From NCBI GenBank assembly GCA_045594245.1, contig JAZNYG010000093.1, positions 1-20,089 on the forward strand: DNA of 20,089 bases, in the 5' to 3' direction. The position numbers and the translations under genes are program-made. Below are positions 7,801 to 13,352 of this stretch, piece after piece (within the stretch, counting starts at the first letter, position 1; each line of letters opens with the position of its first letter). The notes beneath the pieces are model-generated. The model searched no databases, was not told the DNA's origin, and saw only the letters and a program-made list of their open reading frames with translations. This DNA comes from UBA1189 sp045594245 (GTDB lineage Bacteria; Bacteroidota; Bacteroidia; Bacteroidales; Bacteroidaceae).

Positions 7801-8832
7801 GACATCAGCGTGCAGTCGCCACGTGGCGCGGTACGCATGGCATGGGAGAGAACGGCCAGCACCACCGACTATGCCATCAGCATACCTGCTGGTGCGGTGG
7901 CACAGGTACAGCTTCCGATAGTCAAAGGACTAAAACTATATGAGAACAATGAGGAGATAAGCACCCTACCGGCGGTGAGCAACATCGCCTATGCCGACAC
8001 GCTAGTGACCTTTGAACTGGGCAGTGGTGACTACCTGTTTACCATGCAAGGAAGTACGCTGAACGATAACGAGGATGATAACGATAACGAGGGTGATAAC
8101 GAGGGTGAAAACGAGAGAGGCGAGGATGTGACGGCGCAGCACATCTTGAATCCAGGGTTTGAAAGCAAGAACACCAATACCACACCCTGGACACCGACAA
8201 ACTGGACACTCGCCTTTCCCGACACGAACGGCAACTACGGAACCTTGAGCACCAGCGACCAGCGTAGCGTGAACCCTACTGAGGGAGCCTTCGACTGGCA
8301 TATATGGTATGGGAGCGGATATGTGTCGGTGCGCCTGTATCAGACTCTTCAGGACATTCCCACAGGCGACTACCTCCTCAATGCCGACATACGCTGTGTA
8401 GACAATGCAGTCATCACGGGCAAGCAACGGCTGTTCGCCACCATAGGCGGCAAGGTCATCGACAGCAACACGATATACTCGAAACCCTACAATGCTGACG
8501 GTACGATAAACATTAACAACAACGATAACGAGAACTACAAGAACTGGCAAACCCTCAGTCTGGCTTTCTCGGTGGAGGATGACCACATGGTCACCATCGG
8601 GTTTGACTGCCCCAAAGTGGGCACCACAGGAATAGGAGGCTTTCAGGTGGATAACGTTCGATTGTTCTGTGTCGACAATGGGACTACCGAAATAAAGGAA
8701 GCCACTGGGATACCTTACCTTACGACTCGCTACTACTCTCTTTCAGGAATGCCCATTCAAGGCGATACGAACAATGGTATCGTCATCATAAAAGAGGGAA
8801 ATACGACACGGAAGGTGATGAAGGGCTTTTAG
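4834..8832 (+). CDS. Secreted multidomain alpha-L-rhamnosidase (GH78)
   Basis: The protein (1332 residues) should cleave terminal alpha-L-rhamnose from glycans outside the cytoplasm. In order: a signal peptide (MKNRFLSF...SYAG), an Ig-like domain (about 30-135), a discoidin/F5-8C-like insertion (about 150-305), Bac_rhamnosid_N-like domains (about 318-620), the six-hairpin catalytic domain (about 640-970) and a C-terminal beta domain. A 22-residue Asp/Asn/Glu linker (about 1076-1097), a carbohydrate-binding-like domain (about 1100-1285) and a type IX-like sorting tail (YYSLSG...NTTRKVMKGF) follow. Catalytic residues are visible: general acid E673 in DCPHREKIGW and the likely base E939 in GATTSLEYWD. 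Starts at 4834, 4843 and 4849 are possible; 4849 gives the classic signal peptide. No SusC/SusD pair is nearby. Confidence 0.9.
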   Translation: MKGMTMKNRFLSFCMAVLWVVPSYAGHVVTDMRTLGMDAPIGIESNPAFSWKIVSNERGVAQSAYEIVVTDEAGTMVWSSGKVESSKQTDIAYEGMALKSRTRYAWQVVVYDQHGEATESTASHFETGILSQEEWAEAKWIAAPKSPYRAMVEVYPSGGAVDARFVKLDVTTSGLRAASDPDYGFVQIAEIEIYNKEGENIGRKASFTATNGWELTNYGWSIKYINDGVVSGGSTNGFTTTQNSTTTTIVADLGAVHEVARIVLYPRQDAPAVGASDKAANFPSSYTIETRAVTSSSYDVMFRAVDAEAPTYDCNNNVPYMGRSFDLAPDKEVASARLYASAMGVFTMRLNGQKVTENVLEPGESAYDKHVLYSTYDVTALLAPGRNTLLAQVAGGIANMSIMSDRFVKHELASNAATTSLRAMLYVTYTDGTTECVNTNSEWGTHKSPTTGSNWYGGEDYDARMELDNLYSATYDMSGWPKCEEVNPTFCAPSVSNAIHPIGQMRAREYEPLRVVETWPAVSVVKNKAGNYLVDFGQNFAGTYAFTLKAPAGTTITLYDSELQANDACQFEYMYQPSGATNKTLDTYTFKGDERGETWGPEFMYHGFRYLEISGLPKMPQPGDFTAKRIRADIKTVGSFETSNTLLNDIHRICYNGMQSQLYNTVTDCPHREKIGWLDVPNMMYHSLSYNFDIKLLLGKVVMDAFDSQGQNGYVPSTVPHFFMAYDDDLNWGGAAITIPWRNFKYYGDKTLMVRHYDDMKRLITYYGTLTENGIIRNNYSVLSDWGQETSGLANHTSSSFTLTCSYYYFLGAMAEMATSLGHTTDAEGWLRKAEEVKRAFNDRFFKNGVYEHGNQANYSMALYYDLVDEENIASVAKALADKVVADGYSIKTGEIGLRPTFMALARYGYNDIVYRMARKTSYPSYGYWVKQGATTSLEYWDMSLSQNHCMMDHIEEWFFAELGGINNIGEAYEKIAIHPWIPADMATADISVQSPRGAVRMAWERTASTTDYAISIPAGAVAQVQLPIVKGLKLYENNEEISTLPAVSNIAYADTLVTFELGSGDYLFTMQGSTLNDNEDDNDNEGDNEGENERGEDVTAQHILNPGFESKNTNTTPWTPTNWTLAFPDTNGNYGTLSTSDQRSVNPTEGAFDWHIWYGSGYVSVRLYQTLQDIPTGDYLLNADIRCVDNAVITGKQRLFATIGGKVIDSNTIYSKPYNADGTININNNDNENYKNWQTLSLAFSVEDDHMVTIGFDCPKVGTTGIGGFQVDNVRLFCVDNGTTEIKEATGIPYLTTRYYSLSGMPIQGDTNNGIVIIKEGNTTRKVMKGF

Positions 8833-8860
8833 CTTTAAGCTCTTGGCCGTTGGCGATTTC

Positions 8861-8913
8861 TAAAACAGATTCAGCCTGCTGCGACGAGTTGCAAGCAGGC
8901 TGAACCTGTTTTA
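8861..8913. terminator. Long hairpin terminator between GH78 and DUF4248 copy 2
   Basis: TAAAACAGATTCAGCCTGCT (8861-8880) pairs with AGCAGGCTGAACCTGTTTTA (8893-8912) with one G-T-type mismatch and a loop of about 12 nt. The A/T ends make it suitable for both convergent genes. Upstream (8830-8854), AGCTCTTGGCCGTTGGC is an inverted relative of the leader repeat word GCTAACGGCCAAGAGC at 4660 and 9279. Confidence 0.8.
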
Positions 8914-8954
8914 TAGAGTATAGTGTGTCATCCAGCTGGTTCCCTATCCCTCGA

Positions 8955-9161
8955 TTAAGGTTCCCCTAAATACTCGAATATCAGTTGCACTTGCCGCCTG
9001 GTGAAGTGGCGGTCGTTGACACGGTAGCCCGTAGCGAGCAGCGCGGGCAAGAGGCCGTGGGCCGAGGTGATGTACTTGTGCAGCAGGCGCAGAGCCGAGG
9101 AGCGCGGGGCACCGGGGAAGTAGAGCTGGGCAAGCTCGCTCTTGGTGAGGGATTGTATCAT
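8955..9161 (-). CDS. DUF4248 family protein, copy 2
   Basis: This 68-residue paralogue of the DUF4248 protein at 4424-4630 has the same length and start (MIQSLTKSELAQLYF). Residues 1-38 and the end (TRRQVQLIFEYLGEP) are virtually identical, while the middle reads ALLATGYRVNDRHF instead of ELERVGYQRASRRL. Identical outer parts with a diverged centre suggest recombination between paralogues, or relaxed or diversifying selection on the centre. It is convergent with GH78 and divergent from the HU-like gene, the usual neighbourhood of this family. Confidence 0.85.
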   Translation of the reverse strand: MIQSLTKSELAQLYFPGAPRSSALRLLHKYITSAHGLLPALLATGYRVNDRHFTRRQVQLIFEYLGEP

Positions 9162-9176
9162 GGGGTTAGTGTTTAG

Positions 9177-9264
9177 AGTTAACAACTTCGTTGTTGAGCT
9201 TTGGCTGCGCTCGCGGTGTGATTGTAAACGAGTTTACATCACGCTCGCTGGCACAAACCTTGAG
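9177..9264. repeat. 88-bp hairpin-mosaic insertion in the leader of DUF4248 copy 2
   Basis: The left copy reads GTGTTTAG-GGTGTAGTGCC without a gap (4638-4656), whereas here 88 bp separate the two halves. The insert is a chain of small hairpins: AACAAC-ttc-GTTGTT (about 9181-9195), and near-perfect GTGATTGTAAAC / GTTTACATCAC (about 9219-9243) bounded by GCTCGC words. It shares AACTTCGTTG plus a GCTGCGCTCG-like run with the permease insert at 17358-17385. Confidence 0.75.
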
Positions 9265-9449
9265 GGTGTAGTGCCAAAAGCTAACGGCCAAGAGCCAAAA
9301 GCTTGCAGCTTGCTGCATTTACCCTATAAAATTACAAAAAATCCGCGAGATTATCAACGGATAAGATGTTTATTTTCAACCTCTTCAGAGATTATTTATA
9401 GGGCTTACCGTAACTCTCATCTGCGGAATGCAAAGGTGCGACCTTGTCG

Positions 9450-9457
9450 TACCTTTG
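9450..9457 (+). promoter_or_regulatory. Possible -7 promoter element upstream of the HU-like gene
   Basis: TACCTTTG fits the Bacteroidetes -7 consensus TAnnTTTG, but no TTTG is found at the proper distance upstream. The box lies in the right arm of an 8-bp inverted repeat GCAAAGGT (9430-9437) / ACCTTTGC (9451-9458). The repeat could be a regulatory site. Confidence 0.4.
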
Positions 9458-9459
9458 CA

Positions 9460-9545
9460 ACGAAAACGATAACGAAAACGATAACTGCCATCCGGAGGGC
9501 AACATTGCGAAGCCAAAGTCTTCGTCATCGTTAACGTTAGCGTTG
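9460..9545. repeat. Mosaic repeat E4 in the leader of the HU-like gene
   Basis: GATAACGAAAACGATAAC units precede the core CCATCCGGAGGG (9489-9500), then a small hairpin-like stretch (GCGAAGCCAAAGTCTTCG) and TCATCGTTAACGTTAGCG. It is the same architecture as E1 to E3, here in the 5' leader. Confidence 0.7.
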
Positions 9546-9546
9546 A

Positions 9547-9583
9547 AAATAATTTTCAATTATCAATTATCAATTTTCAATTT
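9547..9583. repeat. TCAATT-rich tract before the HU-like start codon
   Basis: Alternating TTTTCAATT and ATCAATT words fill the interval from repeat E4 to 9 nt before the ATG at 9592. The same type of tract occurs at 14234-14279 and 17320-17356. Confidence 0.7.
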
Positions 9584-9591
9584 AAAAAACC

Positions 9592-10008
9592 ATGCCTATC
9601 AACTACGCAATCAAGAAAGTGAAGAACCCCAACGGTATCGAAGGTACCCAGTATTTCCACGGCCAGGCCATCAAGACGGGCGAGCTGACCTTAGAGAAGC
9701 TGGCCAAGCGCATCAACAACAGCACCACCGTGACGCAGACCGACTGCCGCGCCGTGCTCCTCAGCATGAAGGACCACATCATCGAAGCCCTCACCGAAGG
9801 TCAGGTGGTGGTGCTCGACGACCTCGGCCGCTTCCAGGTGACCCTGCAGGGCAAGTGCTACACCAATGAGACGATGACCGCCGAGGGCTTCACCCCTGCC
9901 TCGATGATTCGCGGTCACAAGATCGTGTTCCGCCCCGATGCCGCACTGAAGAAGGCCGTGGCTGCGGACTTCTCGCTGAAGCGCATATCGTCGGAGGCGA
10001 TGGCGTAA
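9592..10008 (+). CDS. HU-like DNA-binding protein
   Basis: This 138-residue protein belongs to the HU/IHF-like proteins common in Bacteroidales (HU-HIG type). The N-terminal part (MPINYAIKKVKNPNGIEGTQYF) forms the family's atypical leader; the HU core follows with LTLEKLAKRINNSTTVTQTD, VLLSMKDHIIEALTEGQVV and DLGRFQVTLQG. A basic, Ala-rich C-terminus ends at SEAMA. It probably binds DNA as a dimer; the role in the cassette is unknown. The start ATG follows directly on TCAATT-rich repeat DNA. Downstream are the smalltalk micropeptide and the M15 peptidase, in the order often seen in this order of bacteria. Confidence 0.88.
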   Translation: MPINYAIKKVKNPNGIEGTQYFHGQAIKTGELTLEKLAKRINNSTTVTQTDCRAVLLSMKDHIIEALTEGQVVVLDDLGRFQVTLQGKCYTNETMTAEGFTPASMIRGHKIVFRPDAALKKAVAADFSLKRISSEAMA

Positions 10009-10057
10009 GCCTTGGCACGCTGATGACGCGGATACTACTGATGACCGCTGATAATCC

Positions 10058-10099
10058 TTGACTACGGATTCTTTGATCACGGGCGTCATCCGTGGTCAA
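10058..10099. other. Stem-loop downstream of the HU-like gene
   Basis: TTGACTACGGAT (10058-10069) pairs with ATCCGTGGTCAA (10088-10099) over 12 bp with one G-T pair and an 18-nt loop. There is no U-run, so it may be an attenuating or mRNA-stabilising structure rather than a terminator. The rest of 10009-10188 holds imperfect GATGAC words and no gene. Confidence 0.5.
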
Positions 10100-10188
10100 T
10101 AATAAAGATCTGAGGTCATCTGCTGTATCTGTGTCGTCAGTGTGCTATTCATTAATCACTACCATTAAACTCTAAACAACCACCAAAC

Positions 10189-10281
10189 ATGAAAGTAAAC
10201 TGGAAACAAGTCCTTAAAATCGTAATCACCGTACTCACTGCCCTGGCTGGTGCCTTGGGCGTAGCTTCCTGTGCGGTATGA
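10189..10281 (+). CDS. Smalltalk-type micropeptide
   Basis: A 30-residue ORF starts MKVNWKQVLKIVITVLTALA and ends GVASCAV. It matches the tiny Bacteroidetes family annotated as 'smalltalk protein': a short basic N-terminus followed by one hydrophobic helix ending near a Cys. Such peptides lie between HU-like and amidase/M15 peptidase genes, exactly as here. It is likely membrane-associated, and the Cys at position 28 could be a lipid or contact site; no function is established. The A-rich leader ACCACCAAAC is typical for the phylum. A 9-bp hairpin follows (10294-10320). Confidence 0.8.
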   Translation: MKVNWKQVLKIVITVLTALAGALGVASCAV

Positions 10282-10293
10282 GTACCTTCCTCC

Positions 10294-10320
10294 GTGCGCT
10301 GCTGCTACTCGGCAGCGCAC
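10294..10320. other. GC-rich hairpin after the micropeptide
   Basis: GTGCGCTGC (10294-10302) pairs perfectly with GCAGCGCAC (10312-10320) around a 9-nt loop. There is no T-run, so its role as a terminator is uncertain; it could lower read-through into the REP doublet and M15 gene. Confidence 0.5.
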
Positions 10321-10339
10321 TCACCTTTATCGCATGACA

Positions 10340-10475
10340 GTTACCCCCTCCGCTCCATTCCACTACGTTGCATTACGCTCGTCCCCCTTAAAGGGCGACA
10401 GTTCTTCTTAGTTTGTTCTTCCGCGGCTCTGCACTGTCCCTCTTTAAGGGGGACGAGCGAAGCGGAGGGGGTAAC
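10340..10475. repeat. Inverted doublet of REP-like palindromes
   Basis: GTTACCCCCTCCGC (10340-10353) and GCTCGTCCCCCTTAAAGGG (10377-10395) form the left unit. The right unit (10433-10475) is the inverse, with CCCTCTTTAAGGGGGACGAG and GCGGAGGGGGTAAC. The left arm has an extra 22 bp (TCCATTCC...GCATTAC) that the right arm lacks. A spacer of about 35 bp separates them. The element fills most of the interval between micropeptide and M15 gene. Confidence 0.8.
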
Positions 10476-10502
10476 AATAAATCAAGAATCATAAATTCAA
10501 AC

Positions 10503-10910
10503 ATGAAATATTTTACCATACAAGAACTCACCGCCAGCGCCACGGCGCTGCGCGAGGGCATCGACAATCGCCCGAACAAGTGTGCATACCACCTGTTGCA
10601 CGTATTAGTTGACCAGTTATTAGACCCTATACGCGAGGCGTGGGGCGAGCCTATCGTGGTGAGCAGCGGGTATCGCTGCAAGCAGCTCAATACGCTGGTG
10701 GGTGGCGTGAAGAACAGCCACCATATCCTCGGCTGTGCAGCGGACATTATTGCGGGCAACAGGGCCGACCACCGCCGTCTGTTCCGCCTCATCGTGAAGA
10801 TGCAGCAGGAGGGGCGCATCAAGTTCACTCAGCTGATATGGGAGGGCAACGGCCGCTGGATTCACATTTCGTACGTGCCCGGTGACCTGCGCTGTCAGGT
10901 GATAGAATAA
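10503..10910 (+). CDS. M15-family peptidase (phage-type D-Ala-D-Ala carboxypeptidase-like)
   Basis: This 135-residue protein matches the Peptidase_M15_3 group, zinc peptidases that cut peptidoglycan peptides and are common in phages and prophage-like cassettes. The zinc motif SHHILGCAAD gives H74 and D81, and WIHIS gives H121. GYRCKQLNTLVGG precedes the motif as in relatives. There is no signal peptide, as in phage enzymes that rely on a helper or lysis to reach the wall. The longer open frame to 10413 is repeat-derived, so MKYFTIQEL at 10503 is the start. A strong hairpin follows the stop. Confidence 0.9.
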   Translation: MKYFTIQELTASATALREGIDNRPNKCAYHLLHVLVDQLLDPIREAWGEPIVVSSGYRCKQLNTLVGGVKNSHHILGCAADIIAGNRADHRRLFRLIVKMQQEGRIKFTQLIWEGNGRWIHISYVPGDLRCQVIE

Positions 10911-10941
10911 ATGCCGTCAGAACTGTATTGCCATACATGAT

Positions 10942-10979
10942 ACACGCCGCAGAGCATATGAGGATGCTTTGCGGCGTGT
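10942..10979. terminator. Convergent terminator between M15 peptidase and AraC genes
   Basis: ACACGCCGCAGAGCAT (10942-10957) pairs with ATGCTTTGCGGCGTGT (10964-10979) over 16 bp with one mismatch, with a 6-nt loop. It lies 31 nt after the M15 stop and 3 nt from the AraC stop, so it can serve both convergent genes. Confidence 0.8.
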
Positions 10980-10982
10980 TGT

Positions 10983-11879
10983 CTATTCCACCCCGCCGCT
11001 ACGCCTGTATTCGGTGGGCGACTGCCCCGTCTGGCGGCGGAAGTAGCGGCAGAAGTAGGAGTCGTTGGGGAAGCCCAATGCGTCGGCTACGGCAGACACG
11101 GTCTTCGTGGGGTCTCTGAGGAGGATGCGGGCATCGAGCACTACGGCCTTGTCGATCCACTCGGAGGCAGTCTTGCCGCTCACCTGCGTCACGGCCTTGC
11201 TGAGGTACTGGGGTGTCACGCAGAGACGGTCGGCATAGTAGGCGACGGGTTGCTTGCCGGGGCGGCAGGCTGCAAGCTCGGCCATGAAGCGGGCATAGAG
11301 CATCTCGGCTGCCGAGCGTGCCGTATGCTCTTCATCGCCGCCGGGCAGCGTGGCCACGTGGCGGAGGAGCGCTATCGCCAGCAGGTCGGCCACCTCGGCG
11401 CGGTAGGGCTCCGAGGAAGCTATGGAGTAGATGGCGTGGAGCAGCAGGGTGATGTCGTCCCAATCTTTCGGTGCGGGATGCCGCTTCACGAAATGACGGC
11501 ATGGCAGCAGGTGCTGATGGTGCCTTTCGGGCACGAAGGCCATAATCTGCCCTTGGGTGTCGGGCGCCACCTCGAATATCTCTACATAGGTGTTCTCGGG
11601 TAGGATGAGGATGTCGCCACCTACTACTACATGCTCGGTGAAGTTGATTTCGAGGCGTGCCTCTCCCGAGAGCACGCGCAGCAGGCGATAGTCCTTCAGG
11701 ATGAGCGGGAAGCGCACCTTGTCGAACAGCTGAAGCCCCACCTTGTTGACCGCCATGTCGAGGTTCAGCGCCAAGCGGTCGCGGATGAGCAACTGCTCGA
11801 AGCGCACCGCAGACTTCTTGATGATGGAGGAGATGAGCTCAATGTCCAGCGGGCGGAAGCGTTCCTTATCGTTCTTCAT
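10983..11879 (-). CDS. AraC-family transcriptional regulator of the efflux operon
   Basis: The 298-residue protein has an N-terminal cupin-like sensing part (about 20-140, LSGEARLEINFTEHVVVGGD) and a C-terminal AraC double helix-turn-helix (about 205-295, YADRLCVTPQYLSKAVTQVS and AVADALGFPNDSYFCRYFRR). The conserved end QTGQSPTEYRR is typical of the family. It is transcribed away from the TolC/HlyD/ABC operon, with 191 bp between them, so it most likely controls that operon and itself. Its ligand cannot be read from the sequence. A -7-like TATCTTTG lies at 11907-11900 on its strand. Confidence 0.9.
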   Translation of the reverse strand: MKNDKERFRPLDIELISSIIKKSAVRFEQLLIRDRLALNLDMAVNKVGLQLFDKVRFPLILKDYRLLRVLSGEARLEINFTEHVVVGGDILILPENTYVEIFEVAPDTQGQIMAFVPERHHQHLLPCRHFVKRHPAPKDWDDITLLLHAIYSIASSEPYRAEVADLLAIALLRHVATLPGGDEEHTARSAAEMLYARFMAELAACRPGKQPVAYYADRLCVTPQYLSKAVTQVSGKTASEWIDKAVVLDARILLRDPTKTVSAVADALGFPNDSYFCRYFRRQTGQSPTEYRRSGGVE

Positions 11880-11899
11880 AATTTAGCCAATTTTCACCG

Positions 11900-11907
11900 C
11901 AAAGATA
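11900..11907 (-). promoter_or_regulatory. Candidate -7 element for the AraC gene
   Basis: On the minus strand TATCTTTG fits TAnnTTTG and lies 20 nt before the ATG. No TTTG is found at the standard distance, so the promoter may depend on an activator. Confidence 0.45.
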
Positions 11908-11933
11908 ATGAATATCGCCTGAAATATGCTCTT

Positions 11934-12024
11934 TTTGCAAAGAATGATTACAAAAAGGACATTATCTGCCAAGAATAGACAATGCCGGTACGGAGAAGAA
12001 TGGCGTACTTTGCAGCGAATGATT
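11934..12024. promoter_or_regulatory. Paired direct repeats, candidate AraC binding sites
   Basis: TTTGCAAAGAATGATT (11934-11949) recurs as TTTGCAGCGAATGATT (12009-12024), 14 of 16 bases identical, 75 bp apart. The second copy overlaps a TACTTTG box (12006-12012) that is one base short of the Bacteroidetes -7 consensus. Direct repeats in a divergent AraC/efflux promoter region are typical of AraC binding, but this is inference. A 6-bp hairpin GGAGTT-aaa-AACTCC (12033-12047) lies in the TolC leader. Confidence 0.5.
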
Positions 12025-12070
12025 GGGTTTATGGAGTTAAAAACTCCGAACTCATATAACACTACAACCT

Positions 12071-13348
12071 ATGAAACGAATATTGCTATTGACCTCGCTG
12101 CTGGCTTCGCTGGCAGTATGTGCACAGCCGAGTGTGGAGCGGTGCAAGGAGATGGCGCGCGAGCACTATCCGCTCATCAGACGGTATGGGCTGATAGAGC
12201 AAAGCCGCGACTACACGCTGAGCAATGCCGCCAGGGCGTGGCTGCCGCAGGTGACGCTCTCGGGGCAGGCCACGCTGCAGTCCGACGTGGTGAGCTGGCC
12301 CGAGGAGTTCGAGTCGATGCTGGCCATGCAGGGACTTGACATGCCGGGCATACGCCGCGACCAGTACAAGGTGCAGATTGATGTGCAGCAGACCCTCTGG
12401 GATGGCGGGAAGAGCCGTACCGACCGGGCCATCGCCGAGGGCGAGGCCGCGCAGGAACGCATGAGTACCGAGGTGGAGCTGTACGCGGTAGACAGCCGTG
12501 TAGAGGACATCTACTTCGGCATACTGCTGATGCAGGAGCAGCAGCGGCAGATAGGGGAGATGATGCAGCGCCTGCAGACCAACCTCGATCAGGTGAATGC
12601 CCTCGTGGAGAACGGGATGGCCATGCAGGCCGATGCCGATGCCGTGGAGGTGCAGCTGCTGACGCAGCGCCAGAGCCTCGGACAAGTGGAGGCCCGCCTG
12701 CAGAGCTTCCGCCGCATACTGGGCCTCTTCATCGGTGAGGAGCTGGGCGAGGTGCCCCTGCCCATGCCTGTGGCCGAAGAGCCTGTGGGGTACGACTCTG
12801 AGCGCCCCGAGCTGCAGCTGATGGATGCGCAGATGGCCCTGCTGCAGGCACGCGAGCAGATGGTCGACGTGTCGCTCGCTCCGCGTGTGGCACTCTTCGC
12901 ACAGGGCTACTACGGCTATCCGGGGCTCAACATGTTTGAGAATATGGTGAGCCACCGCTGGACGCTCAACGGCATTGTGGGGGTGCGCATGAACTGGAAC
13001 ATCAGCAGCCTGTATACGTCGAAGACATCGCGTCGACAGCTGCAGAATGCACGCGACAATGTGATGCTGCAGCGCGAGGTGTTTGCCTTCAACAGCCGCT
13101 TGCAGGCCGAGCAGGAGAGTGCCGAGGTGCGCCGCATACGTGAGGCCATCGCGGACGACGACCGCATAGTGGCACTGCGCAGTCGGGTGCGCGAGGCTGC
13201 CGAGGTGCGCTTGCAGGAGGGCATGATAGACACGCACGACCTACTGGGCAAGATCAGCGACGAGACCTCCGCCAAGATAGCCCGCAGCACGCACCAGATA
13301 GAGCTGGTAAAGGCCATTTATGATTTGAAGCATACGTTAAATAAATAG
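12071..13348 (+). CDS. TolC-family outer-membrane efflux protein
   Basis: This 425-residue protein begins with a signal peptide (MKRILLLTSLLASLAVCAQP) and has the alternating helical and strand blocks of the OEP family. An example of the first repeat is SNAARAWLPQVTLSGQATLQ and of the second is LAPRVALFAQGYYGYPG. Long coiled-coil helices occur at about 140-225 and 320-420. It would form the trimeric outer-membrane channel for export driven by the ABC genes downstream. The length is normal. The stop is followed 4 nt later by the HlyD start, so they are translationally coupled. Divergent AraC and a direct-repeat pair lie upstream. Confidence 0.9.
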   Translation: MKRILLLTSLLASLAVCAQPSVERCKEMAREHYPLIRRYGLIEQSRDYTLSNAARAWLPQVTLSGQATLQSDVVSWPEEFESMLAMQGLDMPGIRRDQYKVQIDVQQTLWDGGKSRTDRAIAEGEAAQERMSTEVELYAVDSRVEDIYFGILLMQEQQRQIGEMMQRLQTNLDQVNALVENGMAMQADADAVEVQLLTQRQSLGQVEARLQSFRRILGLFIGEELGEVPLPMPVAEEPVGYDSERPELQLMDAQMALLQAREQMVDVSLAPRVALFAQGYYGYPGLNMFENMVSHRWTLNGIVGVRMNWNISSLYTSKTSRRQLQNARDNVMLQREVFAFNSRLQAEQESAEVRRIREAIADDDRIVALRSRVREAAEVRLQEGMIDTHDLLGKISDETSAKIARSTHQIELVKAIYDLKHTLNK

Positions 13349-13352
13349 GATT

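Larger units (their letters stand above)
8955..9403. repeat. Right copy of duplicated DUF4248 gene plus leader
   Basis: It matches 4424-4784 in the same orientation. The leader copy is interrupted by an 88-bp hairpin-rich insert (about 9177-9264), absent from the left copy, and thereafter matches again through about 9385 before fading. Homologous recombination between left and right copies would delete about 4.5 kb containing the whole GH78 gene. Confidence 0.85.

Noticed and set aside
8062..8125. Frameshift or pseudogene in the GH78 gene
   Set aside because: The low-complexity stretch is in frame and separates two well-formed domains; the reading frame is continuous to a normal C-terminal tail.
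12086..13237. Minus-strand open frame of 383 codons
   Set aside because: Antisense to the TolC-family gene, without recognisable motif.
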